Shown: positions 24,300-33,727, counted from the stretch's first letter. The stretch: DNA of 64,000 nt from Cyanobacteria bacterium REEB67 (GCA_018971775.1 JAGXAB010000018.1:22012-86011); one strand, 5' to 3'. Numbers and translations are program-made. Notes: generated from the letters alone by a model not told the origin.

Positions 24300-26399
24300 A
24301 TGACTTTCGACGATCCGACTATTAAGAAGAAAGTTTGTCCTGTCTGTAAGCGAGAGTTTCCGGCGAATCAGGCGGTCTGTCCTACGGATAAGAGCATGCT
24401 GATGTACGTCCAGAAGGACGAGCTGATCGGCACCGTGCTCAACGATCGCTACCGCGTCTTAGTCGAAGTCGGTCGTGGTGGCATGAGCATCGTCTACAAA
24501 GGCGTGCACGAGATGATGGACCGCACGGTGGCGATCAAAATGTTGCAATCGCAGCACGTCACCGATCAGCTCAGCATCAAGCGTTTCCAGCAGGAAGCGC
24601 AGGCTGCCTCGCACCTGCAGCACCCGAATATCATCACCGTTTACGACTGCGGTGTGGTGGCAACCGGCCAACCTTATATAGTCATGGACTTCCTCGAAGG
24701 CGACAGTCTTACCGATCTGATCAAAGCCGGCAATCATCTGCCTTACCAGCGCGTCGTGCCGATTTTCATTATGGCCTGCGAGGCCCTCGAACACGCCCAC
24801 CAGAAGGGCGTCATCCACCGCGACTTGAAGTCGAGCAATATCATGCTCGTCGAAGTGGAAGGCAAAAAGGACTTCGTCAAAGTAGTGGACTTCGGCATCG
24901 CCAAATTGACCAATGCTTCCGGTAAGGTAGCGCAGAACCTCACCCAGACCGGTGAGATTTTCGGCTCGCCGATTTATATGAGCCCTGAACAGTGTCTTGG
25001 CCAAAATCTCGACTCGCGCTCGGATATCTATTCGATGGGCGCGATGATGTATGAAGCCCTGACCGGCTTGCCGCCGCTCATGGGTGACACTATATATGCC
25101 ACTATGAAAATGCACGTCTCGCAGATGCCCAATCCTTTTGCCAAAGCAAGACCGGATTTGCGCATCCCCGAGACGATCGAGCGCATCGCCTTCAAAGCTC
25201 TGGCGAAAAAGCCGGAGCAGCGCTTCCAGACTATGCAAGAATTTCGCGACGCCCTCGATCAGTCGATGCGGCAGCAATTCGAAACCGGCGGCGTGCCATC
25301 GCTGATCAGCGCGCCACCATTGATGGGATACAGCACGACGTCGCAAGCACCGCTCCGACAAGAAGATCTCGAAGACCTCGATCTCTCGGGCGGACTCTTC
25401 GGCAATGATCCGCCGGCCATGCAACGCAGCACAATCAGCCGCGATACAGCGTCCAGTCCTTACATTACAGGAGCGGAAGGGCAAAGGCGCACCGCCAGCC
25501 TCTCTCCCAGCCAGCGCGGCGTCAGGCCGCCGGCCCAGCCTCCGGACAGCGGACGCAAGACCGGCGTGCGCAAGCCGGTCAGCGAGAAGCGTCAGAAAAA
25601 CGAGATGCCGCCGATCCTCGATAAGCTCAAGGTCTTCCTCAGCCCCAAGGTCCTGATCGGCATCGTGCTGGCCATTGGTGTGCCGGCTGCCATCACCGGT
25701 CTGGTCATGTTTTTCCAGGGTATGGGCAACGACAATCCCTTCGCCCTGGAAAAAACCTACAAAGGTGTTATCTATTACTATCAAGCGCCGACAACCGATG
25801 CGTCGACGAATACGCAGACGCCGGGCTTTATCTACCTGCGCACCTCGCCCCCCAATCCTCGCATGCTCGTCGTCAATCTAAACGAAATCCAGATCGGCGA
25901 CTATAGCGCCAGAGCCAATCTCAGCGATCTGGCCATCGGCAATCGCTGGACGATCAAAGGCGATCGCGGCCCCAAAGACAGCCTGATCATGAAGACCGGC
26001 AGCGCCATGGACGAAGGCGATGGCCAGATTGGGCCGGCCCGCGACATGGTGGCAAACTTTCTGCGCTCAATCTCCAATCCAAATCCGCTTTTCCACAAAA
26101 CGGCCTTTGAAAATTTCATGAGCTCCAACTGGAAAAAACCAGGAGCGGCCGACAAATTTAAAGAAAGATTCGATAAAGAGCCGTCCTTTAGACAGGACTT
26201 CAATCCCACGGCAATTCCGCCGATGGCCATGAAGGTCGCCGAAATCGATGCCCACCATATGACCATCTATCTGGCGGGAAACTTTCTGTTTAAAGACAGT
26301 CAATGTTATGCAGTAAACCTTGTCTTCGAAAACGGAGCCTGGAAAATCGATACGTTCGAGCCCATATCAGCGGATGTCTTCAATCAACCGATCAAATAG
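24300..26399 (+). CDS. Ser/Thr protein kinase, zinc-ribbon N-terminus and extracytoplasmic domain
   Basis: 699 residues. A short zinc-ribbon-like knuckle (Cys 13, 16, 27, fourth ligand possibly Asp) precedes a complete Hanks-type kinase. Visible are the glycine loop VGRGGMSIVYKG, VAIK (Lys 80), HRDLKSSN (173-180), DFGIAKL (197-203) and SPEQCLG. A disordered linker of about 100 residues contains Arg, Pro and Ser. One membrane helix lies at about 450-475. A ~220-residue extracytoplasmic domain follows that I do not recognise. It may sense an envelope signal. It lies 79 bases downstream of the FAD oxidoreductase on the same strand. Confidence 0.9.
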   Translation: MTFDDPTIKKKVCPVCKREFPANQAVCPTDKSMLMYVQKDELIGTVLNDRYRVLVEVGRGGMSIVYKGVHEMMDRTVAIKMLQSQHVTDQLSIKRFQQEAQAASHLQHPNIITVYDCGVVATGQPYIVMDFLEGDSLTDLIKAGNHLPYQRVVPIFIMACEALEHAHQKGVIHRDLKSSNIMLVEVEGKKDFVKVVDFGIAKLTNASGKVAQNLTQTGEIFGSPIYMSPEQCLGQNLDSRSDIYSMGAMMYEALTGLPPLMGDTIYATMKMHVSQMPNPFAKARPDLRIPETIERIAFKALAKKPEQRFQTMQEFRDALDQSMRQQFETGGVPSLISAPPLMGYSTTSQAPLRQEDLEDLDLSGGLFGNDPPAMQRSTISRDTASSPYITGAEGQRRTASLSPSQRGVRPPAQPPDSGRKTGVRKPVSEKRQKNEMPPILDKLKVFLSPKVLIGIVLAIGVPAAITGLVMFFQGMGNDNPFALEKTYKGVIYYYQAPTTDASTNTQTPGFIYLRTSPPNPRMLVVNLNEIQIGDYSARANLSDLAIGNRWTIKGDRGPKDSLIMKTGSAMDEGDGQIGPARDMVANFLRSISNPNPLFHKTAFENFMSSNWKKPGAADKFKERFDKEPSFRQDFNPTAIPPMAMKVAEIDAHHMTIYLAGNFLFKDSQCYAVNLVFENGAWKIDTFEPISADVFNQPIK

Positions 26400-26535
26400 C
26401 GGTTCTTGGCAATGTCTCGAATTTACCCTTGATTAACCAGAGTCCGTGATTTTATTTAGAAATGGTGGCAGGGCAATACTATAATGGGTCAAAGTGTTGC
26501 GCATGAGACAAACAGTCTTAAAAAAGGAGAGTGAT

Positions 26536-26682
26536 ATGGATATGGGTGATTTCGCCCCGATGGGTATTGTGTTTGCAGGCATTATCATTATGCCGGTGAT
26601 TATCATCAAGCTGGCAAAAATGATGAAAGTAGTAAAAGAGAAGAAAGAAGCCGCCGCCGTTACTGGTGAAAAACAGGCTTAA
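26536..26682 (+). CDS. Small single-helix membrane protein (48 residues)
   Basis: The frame is open from 26494, but the ATG at 26536 has AAGGAG six bases upstream and gives MDMGDFAPMG. A single helix (IVFAGIIIMPVIIIKLA) is followed by a Lys/Glu-rich tail. Positive charge after the helix suggests that the tail is cytoplasmic. It has its own terminator at 26759-26792. Function unknown. A small membrane peptide regulating a larger protein is one possibility. Confidence 0.65.
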   Translation: MDMGDFAPMGIVFAGIIIMPVIIIKLAKMMKVVKEKKEAAAVTGEKQA

Positions 26683-26758
26683 GCTCAACTTTGGCCCGGT
26701 CGCTTAGAGAAAGTCGCTTGCCTAAACGCTTTCGAAGCAAGCAAAGTCAGTCAAATCA

Positions 26759-26792
26759 AAAAGCGGTCCCTGCCAGACAGAGACCGCTTTTT
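26759..26792 (+). terminator. Bidirectional intrinsic terminator
   Basis: 10-base stem (AAAAGCGGTC/GACCGCTTTT) with a 13-base loop, flanked by A and T runs on both sides. It serves the small membrane protein on plus and the tRNA-Asn transcript on minus. Confidence 0.9.
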
Positions 26793-26798
26793 ATTATG

Positions 26799-26870
<72 letters not shown>

Positions 26871-27102
26871 ATAGGCAACGCCCTCACTCTCGTGACGGCA
26901 AAAACAATACTAGCATGCTCCCCAAAAAGTTGATCGATGCTTTCCGGGCATATCTGGCGACAAGACTATTAGCAGCATTTAATAATGGCTGAAAAGGCTC
27001 TGTTTTGTATACTGTGAGCTCTCGGGGCGACTGCAACAAAGTGCAAAATTTAGCAGTATTTGCCCAAATCGATTTTTACCTTTCTTTGAGGACTGACAGA
27101 TA

Positions 27103-27561
27103 ATGGGACTTTTTGGTGCGCAGAAGCACAGTCAGGGTCTGACGAATCAAGCCAAGACTATGGTGGAAGCCTATTTTTCTCGTCGCAGTCTCGATCCCCA
27201 TGAGCACGAGCTGAAAGATTCGGGCGGCCTGGGCTGGTGGTTGGTCGAAGGCAGCGCCAAGGTCTATATCTACGTGCAGGACGGCAACCAGGGCGCCACT
27301 CTGCGCATCACCTCACCGATAGTCTATCTGCCGGACCACAATCGCGAAGCTTTCTACCGTCATCTGCTCGACTTGAACGGCACCCTGAGCAGTTGCGCCC
27401 TTTCCACCCACGAGCAAATCGTTCTGGTCGTCGCCCAACGTCCGACCTTCGGCATCGTTCAGGAAGAACTTGACGATCTTGTCTGGCATGTAGCTTATGT
27501 CGCCGATCTGCTTGATAATAAACTGTCGGATGAATTTGGCTGCCGCATGTACGCGGGCTAG
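27103..27561 (+). CDS. YbjN-like (T3SS-chaperone-fold) protein
   Basis: 152 residues with no signal. The fold pattern alternates helices and strands as in YbjN or SecB-like chaperones: an N-terminal helix (QAKTMVEAYFSRR), strand-rich middle (SAKVYIYVQDGNQGATLRITSPIVYLP) and two C-terminal helices with LVWHVAYVADLLDNKL. No catalytic residues are visible. It starts a three-gene set with the inositol-phosphatase-like enzyme (2-base gap) and RNase D (11-base gap). A weak TATACT at about 27008 may be its -10. Function unknown. Confidence 0.7.
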   Translation: MGLFGAQKHSQGLTNQAKTMVEAYFSRRSLDPHEHELKDSGGLGWWLVEGSAKVYIYVQDGNQGATLRITSPIVYLPDHNREAFYRHLLDLNGTLSSCALSTHEQIVLVVAQRPTFGIVQEELDDLVWHVAYVADLLDNKLSDEFGCRMYAG

Positions 27562-27563
27562 AT

Positions 27564-28451
27564 TTGTCTCAGCTAGATCAAATTTCCCGGTTTATTCTGC
27601 ACTTGAACGATAAGGACATCCAGTACGTTTGCGCTCTTGTCGTAGAGGCGGGGCGTCTGGCGATGCTCATGCGCGAAGGCGTGGAAGTAAGCGAAAAAGC
27701 CGGTCCCGACGACATCGTCACCGCCGCCGACTTCGCCCTCTCGAGCCTGCTCTGCCTCGGCCTGGCCGAGCGCTTCCCTGATGATAAAATCGTCTCCGAA
27801 GAAGACCGCGACCATTACTTCGACCCGAGCCAAAACAGAAGGGTCTGGCTCATCGATCCTATCGACGGCACGCAAAATTATATGCTCGACGACGGCCAGT
27901 ACTGCGTCATGGTCGGGCTGCTTGTAGACGGCGAGCCGACCTTCGGCTTTGTCTACGGCCCGACCACCGGCAAGCTCTACTTTGGCGGACCGGGTTACGG
28001 CGCCTATGGTCGCAATGCCCTGGCTGACTCTTCGCAGATAAAATACGGCCCCTTCACCGCTCTTACCTCGCCGGCCAACGCCAGGTTGCTCATGGGCAGC
28101 CGTGATCGCAAGGCTCATCCCTGGGTCTGCAATCTGGCCAATGTTTCGCTTGTAAAAACGGGTAGCATCGGCCTGAAAGTCGGCCTTATACTGGATGGGC
28201 GCGCCGACGTCTTTGCCCACCTATCACGCAAGCTAAAGGTCTGGGACACGGCGGGACCGGCGGCAATCGCCCTGGGAGCCGGTCTCGATGTAGGCTCTCT
28301 GGAAAGAGGAACGCGAAACAAAGAAGGCTTGAATTTCCCCTTGCCCCAAGTCCTCCATGACTCGACGGTAATAATGGGCAGACCGGGAGCACTCGACTGG
28401 TGCCGAGCCAATCTCCTGCAAAACACTCTCGACGGCACAGAAAACAATTAA
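27564..28451 (+). CDS. Inositol monophosphatase/CysQ-family phosphatase
   Basis: Mg-dependent phosphatase that may act on inositol-1-phosphate, PAP or fructose-1,6-bisphosphate. 295 residues from a TTG at 27564. Metal sites are visible as EEDRD, then WLIDPIDGTQNYM, and a C-terminal VWDTAGPAAIALGAGL. It is cytoplasmic. The upstream stop is only two bases before the start and no strong ribosome site is seen, suggesting re-initiation after the YbjN-like protein. The substrate cannot be set from the sequence. Confidence 0.88.
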   Translation: MSQLDQISRFILHLNDKDIQYVCALVVEAGRLAMLMREGVEVSEKAGPDDIVTAADFALSSLLCLGLAERFPDDKIVSEEDRDHYFDPSQNRRVWLIDPIDGTQNYMLDDGQYCVMVGLLVDGEPTFGFVYGPTTGKLYFGGPGYGAYGRNALADSSQIKYGPFTALTSPANARLLMGSRDRKAHPWVCNLANVSLVKTGSIGLKVGLILDGRADVFAHLSRKLKVWDTAGPAAIALGAGLDVGSLERGTRNKEGLNFPLPQVLHDSTVIMGRPGALDWCRANLLQNTLDGTENN

Positions 28452-28462
28452 GGAGTTCCGGC

Positions 28463-29746
28463 TTGGACGGCAAAAACACGACCGCAAAATCCTCTACAGC
28501 CAAGGCATCTAACCCGAAAGAAAGACCGGGTAAACTGATCGCCTGCGCCGAGGAGCTCGAGCAGGTGCTCGCTCAAATTGACGAGAGCAAAGAGTTTGGT
28601 ATGGACCTCGAGTTTATTCCAGAACGCACCTATTACCCGATCATTTGCCTTGTCCAGATCAATGTCCAGGATCAGGTCTATCTGGTCGATCCGATCAAAC
28701 TGGTAGACCTGCAAAAACTCTGGGAGCGCGTCGCCGATCCGACCATCGTCAAAGTCCTGCATGCAGCCAGTCAGGATTTAAGCATCATTTTCCAGCGCTC
28801 CGGGCTCATTCCTCAGAATATTTTCGATACCCAGATTGCTGCCGGCTTCCTTGGACTGGGTCATCCTGCCGGTTACGGCAAATTGCTCGCCGCTCTCTTC
28901 GAGATCACTCTCTCCAAAACCGAATCCTTCACGGACTGGCAGGCAAGGCCGCTCAGTCAGTCGCAAATCGACTATGCCATCGATGACGCCCTCCACCTTT
29001 TGCCACTCTATCACCGCCTCAAGGAAGATTTGCTCGGCCGCAACAGACTGGAGTGGGTGATTGAAGAATGTCGCCTCTATGAAAAGCCCTCGTATTACAT
29101 AAAGGAATCGGGGCGTGAATTTTTGCGGGTGAAAGGCGCCCAGGGTCTCCATCGCCGCAAGCTCGGCGTACTGCAGGCCCTATGCCTCTGGCGCGATCAA
29201 GAAGCGAAGCGCAAAGACAAACCAGCGCGCTCGGTGATCAACGACAATATCTTGCTCGAGCTCGCTCGCAAGCCGCCTGAAGATTTGAACGACATCCAGC
29301 GCATCCGCGGAGTCCGACCGGACCAGCTACAGGGCTGGGGCAAGCAAATCGTCAAAGTGGTGGAAGAGGCGCGCAAAATAACCGACGCCGAATTGCCCTA
29401 CTGGCCAAGCGGCAGAGCACCTTCCAAGAACGATGTACTGATTGCCGATGTGCTCTATATGGTGCTCAAACTCGGCTCTCAAGATCTGGCCATTGCGCCG
29501 GAGCTGATTTCGACAAGGGAAGAATTACAGAGTTTTGTGCGTCTGGGTAAAACACGCCTGAGCGAAGAGCCGACCCGCGAGAGCGACGGCGATGACGGCG
29601 GCTCATCGGATCACCCGCTCATGAGTGGCTGGCGCTGCGAGCTGGTCGGCAGTCAATTGCTGAAAATACTGGACGGGTCTCAGATCACGCTAACTATTGC
29701 TACAAACTCCGAAACACCGATCAAGCTTTCGGTTGCAGCAGATTAG
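28463..29746 (+). CDS. rnd: Ribonuclease D (DEDDy exonuclease)
   Basis: 3'-5' exoribonuclease trimming tRNA precursors. 427 residues from a TTG at 28463, seven bases after AAGGAG; a longer frame opens inside the previous gene and is unlikely. The exonuclease domain spans about 25-215 with DLEFIPERTYYP (the DxE), HAASQDLSI and YAIDDALHLLPLY (the Tyr-containing DEDDy motif). An HRDC-like helical part follows. The C-terminal 60 residues are not conserved and include an acidic cluster. It is in one transcript with the two upstream genes. Confidence 0.92.
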   Translation: MDGKNTTAKSSTAKASNPKERPGKLIACAEELEQVLAQIDESKEFGMDLEFIPERTYYPIICLVQINVQDQVYLVDPIKLVDLQKLWERVADPTIVKVLHAASQDLSIIFQRSGLIPQNIFDTQIAAGFLGLGHPAGYGKLLAALFEITLSKTESFTDWQARPLSQSQIDYAIDDALHLLPLYHRLKEDLLGRNRLEWVIEECRLYEKPSYYIKESGREFLRVKGAQGLHRRKLGVLQALCLWRDQEAKRKDKPARSVINDNILLELARKPPEDLNDIQRIRGVRPDQLQGWGKQIVKVVEEARKITDAELPYWPSGRAPSKNDVLIADVLYMVLKLGSQDLAIAPELISTREELQSFVRLGKTRLSEEPTRESDGDDGGSSDHPLMSGWRCELVGSQLLKILDGSQITLTIATNSETPIKLSVAAD

Positions 29747-29850
29747 AAAAGGGCAAGTACTTTGCAATTCTACGTACAGGGCAGTTCTTACTGCTAATGT
29801 AATAGAATATGAGGTGAATTTAAATTGCACTTTTTGCAGGTACAAAGGCT

Positions 29851-31767
29851 ATGACATCCGTTAAAGATCCCAACTCAGACGCTAGTTTTGCAGAAACCGC
29901 CATGACGTTGGCTGGTAAAACTGTGGAAGAGGCCTCACGTACTGGCGCTGTCGACCGTGCAGACGACCAGGTAGAAGCTCTCTTCGCCGCCCAATACAAA
30001 ACATCCAACAGTCCCGTGCACAGAGCCGTCTGGGACGCCAAAGTGCCCCTGGAATTGTTCGCAACGCCGGCGGCGAGCGCCGAATCCCTTACTCTGCCCG
30101 CCATGACCAAGTCGCTGGAAGTGCTGCGCAAGCACAAGAAAAACGGCACAATGATGGACGAGCGCGGCAAGGTCACCGACGAAGTCCTGGCAGACCTGAG
30201 CAAACAGGGCTACTGGGGCATGCTGATCGAAAAAGAATTTGGCGGTCAGGGTGCCAATGTCAGACAGTTTATGTCCTTCCTCACCAAAGTGGCGACGGTC
30301 GAGCCTACCGTGGCCGGTCTGGCCTCGGTACATGGTTGTATCGGTGCGGTAGATCCCGTCCGCTCCTTCGGCAACGAAGAGCAAAGAAAGCGCTTCCTGC
30401 CTAAATTGGCTTCCGGCGAGTCTCTCTCCGCTTTTGCTCTGACCGAACCCCAGGCCGGCTCCGACCTGACTGCGCTTAAAACGACGGCCGTACTGGAAGG
30501 CGACCACTATGTCGTCAACGGTGACAAGCTTTTCATCACCAATGCCATTCCCGGACGGACGATTGGTCTGGTCTGCTTGATCGACGGCAAACCGGCCGCT
30601 TTGATTGCCGATCTGCCCAAGGAAGAAAATGACGCGTTTCAGATCGTGCCCTACAAACTGCACGCTCTCAAACATGCCTTCAATAACGGCCTGCGTTTCA
30701 AAAATTTCAAAGTACCCAAAGAAAACCTCCTGGTCTGCCCGGCCGGCGATGGATTGACGGTTGCCTATCATGGCCTGAACATGGGTCGCCTCGCCCTTTG
30801 CGCCGGTGCTGCCGGCGTCATGCGCGTCATGCTGGCCAATATGATCCCCTGGGTCAAATTCAGAGAGACCTACGGCAACGCCATCGAAACAAGAGAGCTG
30901 GTCAAACGCCGCATCGCCAGAGCAGCCGCGCTCATAACCGGTGCCGATGCGCTTGTCGCCTGGGGTTCCTGGCTACTCGATCAGGGCTACCGCGGCGAGC
31001 TCGAGTGCATCATCGCCAAGATCTTCGGATCGGAAGCAGAAAAAGAATGCGCCATCGAGCTCTTCATGAAAACGCACGGCGGCCGCTCCTTCCTTGAAGG
31101 CCACCTGCTCGGCGACAACATTCATGATTTCCTCGCCCCTTGCATCTACGAAGGCGAAGGCGAAATGCTCGGCATGGCCTTCTTCAAATCACTGGCCAAA
31201 AATCACGGTTCGCACTTCTTCGAACCGATTGCAAAGTCGCTGGCGAAAAACAAAATCAAAAATTTCATGCCGGTCAATCCAGTCCACGCCTTTGCTTTGC
31301 GCAATGAGCTCGTGCCTTACGCCGTCTGGTGGATGGGCAAACAGCTCGAGGGCGTCGATCAGCACGAAGTGCCCAATATGAGCCCAGCTCTCAAAAACCA
31401 TATTGACTTTGCCATCGAATTCCTATCCGAGTCTCCGCTCGAGCTCAGTCAAAACATGGTGAAGCATCAGCTCAAATTGGCTGACCGTCAGTGTCGCATC
31501 GCCGACATGTCGCAACGCGTGCAGGATGCAATCATCATGCTCGTCACCGCCATGTATGCTCACGCCCAAAAAGATGCGGTCGTCGAAGCATCGGCCGATA
31601 TCCTCTGTCAGGACTTGCGCCGCAAGCTGACCGGAGAAAGACCGAGCGACTCGTATTTCCGCGCTTGCAGCAAGCTCTCGGATCAGATCACTGAAGGTAA
31701 ATTCCCCGGTCTGTCCGATGTGGACACGGCCGAGATTCTCTTCAAATACGAAAACCAGAAAAAATAG
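29851..31767 (+). CDS. Acyl-CoA dehydrogenase, long form
   Basis: FAD-dependent first step of beta-oxidation, 638 residues, larger than the usual 380 and like VLCAD/ACAD9-type enzymes. The core is visible as FALTEPQAGSDLTAL, GDKLFITNA and the C-terminal ARRG-type helices. The base Glu is in the segment IYEGEGEMLGMAFF. The last 200 residues form a helical extension typical of the long forms. The N-terminal 65 residues are an Asp/Ala-rich extension, perhaps disordered. It stands alone (104 bases after rnd), and no acyl-CoA synthetase or thiolase is adjacent. Confidence 0.92.
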   Translation: MTSVKDPNSDASFAETAMTLAGKTVEEASRTGAVDRADDQVEALFAAQYKTSNSPVHRAVWDAKVPLELFATPAASAESLTLPAMTKSLEVLRKHKKNGTMMDERGKVTDEVLADLSKQGYWGMLIEKEFGGQGANVRQFMSFLTKVATVEPTVAGLASVHGCIGAVDPVRSFGNEEQRKRFLPKLASGESLSAFALTEPQAGSDLTALKTTAVLEGDHYVVNGDKLFITNAIPGRTIGLVCLIDGKPAALIADLPKEENDAFQIVPYKLHALKHAFNNGLRFKNFKVPKENLLVCPAGDGLTVAYHGLNMGRLALCAGAAGVMRVMLANMIPWVKFRETYGNAIETRELVKRRIARAAALITGADALVAWGSWLLDQGYRGELECIIAKIFGSEAEKECAIELFMKTHGGRSFLEGHLLGDNIHDFLAPCIYEGEGEMLGMAFFKSLAKNHGSHFFEPIAKSLAKNKIKNFMPVNPVHAFALRNELVPYAVWWMGKQLEGVDQHEVPNMSPALKNHIDFAIEFLSESPLELSQNMVKHQLKLADRQCRIADMSQRVQDAIIMLVTAMYAHAQKDAVVEASADILCQDLRRKLTGERPSDSYFRACSKLSDQITEGKFPGLSDVDTAEILFKYENQKK

Positions 31768-31770
31768 GAC

Positions 31771-32565
31771 TCAGTCGGCAAGCTCGATAAGCACCGGAGT
31801 ATGATCCGAAGTTTTTTCCAGCTTCCGCCATTCCTTATCTATCCAAGACCGCTTCAGGACCTCCTGGAGCGGTCTTGTTATGAGGATGTGGTCGATGCGC
31901 AATCCATTGTTGCGAGGGAAGGCCATCATCCGGTAGTCCCACCAGGAATAGAAACCACCCTCTTTTTCGAAGAGTCTAAAACTATCGAGCAAAGGAAAAT
32001 CGCATAATCTTTTAAACAATTCTCGCTCGGCCGGGCTGACCAGGACTTGCCCTTCCCAGAGGGCTGGATCGTGCACGTCAAGATCTTCCGGGGCGATATT
32101 GAAGTCGCCTACCACGATCAATTTATCCGTGGGCCGATGACTATCATTTATGTACTTAAGAAGTGCTTCAAACCAGAGCATCTTATATTGGTATTTCGCA
32201 GAACCGACTTCTGAGCCGTTTGGCACGTACAAATTGAGAAGGTGGTAGTCCTCCAGCCTGACTTCGATTAAACGAGCCTGAATCGGCTCCGGACAGCCCG
32301 GTAATGATCGCGAAACCAACTCGACCGAACGGTCGCCCAACCACTTTTTTTTGTAGAGCACGGCCACGCCGTTATACGTTTTTTCCCCACTGACCAGAGC
32401 GCCGTAGCCGAGCTGATTCATTATGGCCAGCGGAAATTTCTCTTCAACGCACTTGAGTTCTTGCAGGCAAAGGAAATCGGGAGAGACCGTTTCTAAGAAG
32501 CCGATGACATGCGGCAAGCGCGCCGTGATCGAATTTACGTTCCAACTGGCAACAATCATTAGCAA
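31771..32565 (-). CDS. xthA: Exodeoxyribonuclease III (AP endonuclease)
   Basis: Base-excision repair enzyme cleaving at abasic sites and removing 3' blocks. 264 residues. All active-site motifs are present: SWNVNSITAR (metal Asn), LQELKC (Glu), VGDFNIAPEDLDVHDP, GLRIDHILIT and the terminal SDHTPVL with the catalytic His. It is convergent with the acyl-CoA dehydrogenase, with only three bases between the stops. A strong hairpin lies inside the 3' part of the gene (31844-31877). Confidence 0.95.
   Translation of the reverse strand: MLMIVASWNVNSITARLPHVIGFLETVSPDFLCLQELKCVEEKFPLAIMNQLGYGALVSGEKTYNGVAVLYKKKWLGDRSVELVSRSLPGCPEPIQARLIEVRLEDYHLLNLYVPNGSEVGSAKYQYKMLWFEALLKYINDSHRPTDKLIVVGDFNIAPEDLDVHDPALWEGQVLVSPAERELFKRLCDFPLLDSFRLFEKEGGFYSWWDYRMMAFPRNNGLRIDHILITRPLQEVLKRSWIDKEWRKLEKTSDHTPVLIELAD
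31844..31877. repeat. Long hairpin inside the 3' coding part of xthA
   Basis: Nearly perfect stem of about 15 pairs with one wobble, CAAGACCGCT pairing with AGCGGTCTTG and CAGGA with TCCTG, and a loop of about 4 bases. It is 77 bases beyond the acyl-CoA dehydrogenase stop. No T tract follows. Confidence 0.75.
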
Positions 32566-33449
32566 CTCCCAATTTTTTAAGCACTCGTAAAGCGACGATT
32601 AAGCATCGATGATTTTCAACCGCCGCTCGGTCGACAAGACTCTTATAACGCATCCCCCTAGCCATTTTCAAAGCCTTATTGCCAATGTACTTATTGTTGC
32701 GGTCCATATTGACTTTTTTCCAGTCGACCGATTTTGCCGCCTGTAGCCTGCAGTTCAAAACCTGTAGAAAAGTCAGGGAGCGGCGACCAGGCCCAACTCT
32801 AGGGGCTCGGAAACGGCATGAACACTCGCTTCAAAGCAGAAGAGAATCAACGGGCGCGGCATACGCCGATCGCATATCCGACACTGATACCACTGCTGGT
32901 ACTAGCTAATAATAGCTGGATGCCATCTGGCTTGCGTTGTAGACATCGAGTAAATATACGCATCTTTGAAGACATGCAACCAGCTAAGCACAGGCCGGAT
33001 AAGAGGAAATGTGCTATATCTGAAAGTGGCAGCTCATGCCGGATTCATGCATATACACCTAAAAACGGCAACCGCCCTAGCATATATTTTTCGCAATGCA
33101 ATAGGTCGATATACGCTTTGCGATCCCACTAGCTATACGGTTTCTACCAAGAATGCAGCCCGAGTCTTGTCTCGCTTGCATTTGCGAGTTTAAGAAAAAC
33201 CTTTTAAGTCAATATTCAGGAACTTAGGTATTTATGCCCGTTTTAGACCTTTACGATATCGACTTTCATGTGTAAATTGATACCTGTTGAAGGTGGTTGA
33301 GAAATCCACCCGCCACCTGAAAGCGGTTACCTATTATTAAGTACCGTTTGGATTTTTCCATACATGACACATCTCAAGAAGACTGAACTTGCGCCTTCTC
33401 TTGAGTTGTAATTTTGCTGGCCCCCTTTTGTCTCCATGAGGAATCGAAT
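32566..33449. other. Gene-poor, A/T-richer region
   Basis: 884 bases between xthA and the ribbon-helix-helix gene. A few short frames occur (minus strand to 32758, plus strand 32818-33132), but their amino-acid make-up is erratic and I do not accept them. The last ~250 bases contain several inverted repeats and look like a structured leader for the downstream gene. Confidence 0.55.
33373..33405 (+). promoter_or_regulatory. Leader hairpin before the ribbon-helix-helix gene
   Basis: Stem of 7 perfect pairs (CTCAAGA/TCTTGAG), extendable over a one-base bulge, about 45 bases upstream of the start codon and followed by TTGTAATTTT. It could be an attenuator-like structure, or simply part of a longer leader. 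Confidence 0.4.
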
Positions 33450-33671
33450 ATGCCCAAGAAGGTCCTGATCGCCCTGCCCCCCGCCATGCTAGAACAAGTT
33501 GATTTCATCGCCCAGTGCGAACACCGCACCAGATCCGACCTGATAAGAGAAGCACTTCGCAGATATCTCGATAATTTCAGAAGACAACAAGGCAGCCACC
33601 TTTCCGTCAGCACCATGGAAATGGGCGAAACATTCGTCAACGCAGGCAGCGGCAGCACCAGCTCCACCTAA
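33450..33671 (+). CDS. Ribbon-helix-helix (CopG/Arc-type) DNA-binding protein
   Basis: 73 residues from the ATG at 33450, with GAGG eight bases upstream; an ATG 12 codons earlier is in frame but lacks a site. The N-terminal beta strand KKVLIALPPAMLEQVDFIA is followed by the helix-turn-helix SDLIREALRRYLDNFRR. That is the RHH core dimerising on DNA. The Ser/Thr/Gly-rich tail has no recognised domain. It is a single gene with its own terminator and no toxin partner adjacent, so it is more likely a transcription regulator than an antitoxin. Confidence 0.85.
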   Translation: MPKKVLIALPPAMLEQVDFIAQCEHRTRSDLIREALRRYLDNFRRQQGSHLSVSTMEMGETFVNAGSGSTSST

Positions 33672-33697
33672 GACTTTTCATCTCTCCTCCTTTGAGC

Positions 33698-33727
33698 CGT
33701 CCTGAACTTCGCCAGGACGGTTTTTTA
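33698..33727 (+). terminator. Intrinsic terminator of the ribbon-helix-helix gene
   Basis: 8-base stem CCGTCCTG/CAGGACGG with an 8-base loop, followed by six T. Strong rho-independent form. Confidence 0.92.

Noticed and set aside
32444..32758. 104-codon minus-strand frame overlapping the xthA start
   Set aside because: It overlaps xthA in another frame, has no ribosome site and no family features.
32818..33193. Two overlapping plus-strand frames in the gene-poor region
   Set aside because: Erratic composition and no ribosome site; treated as non-coding.
33450..33671. RHH protein as antitoxin of a toxin-antitoxin pair
   Set aside because: No toxin gene is adjacent: a terminator separates it from the next gene, and that gene has no toxin features.
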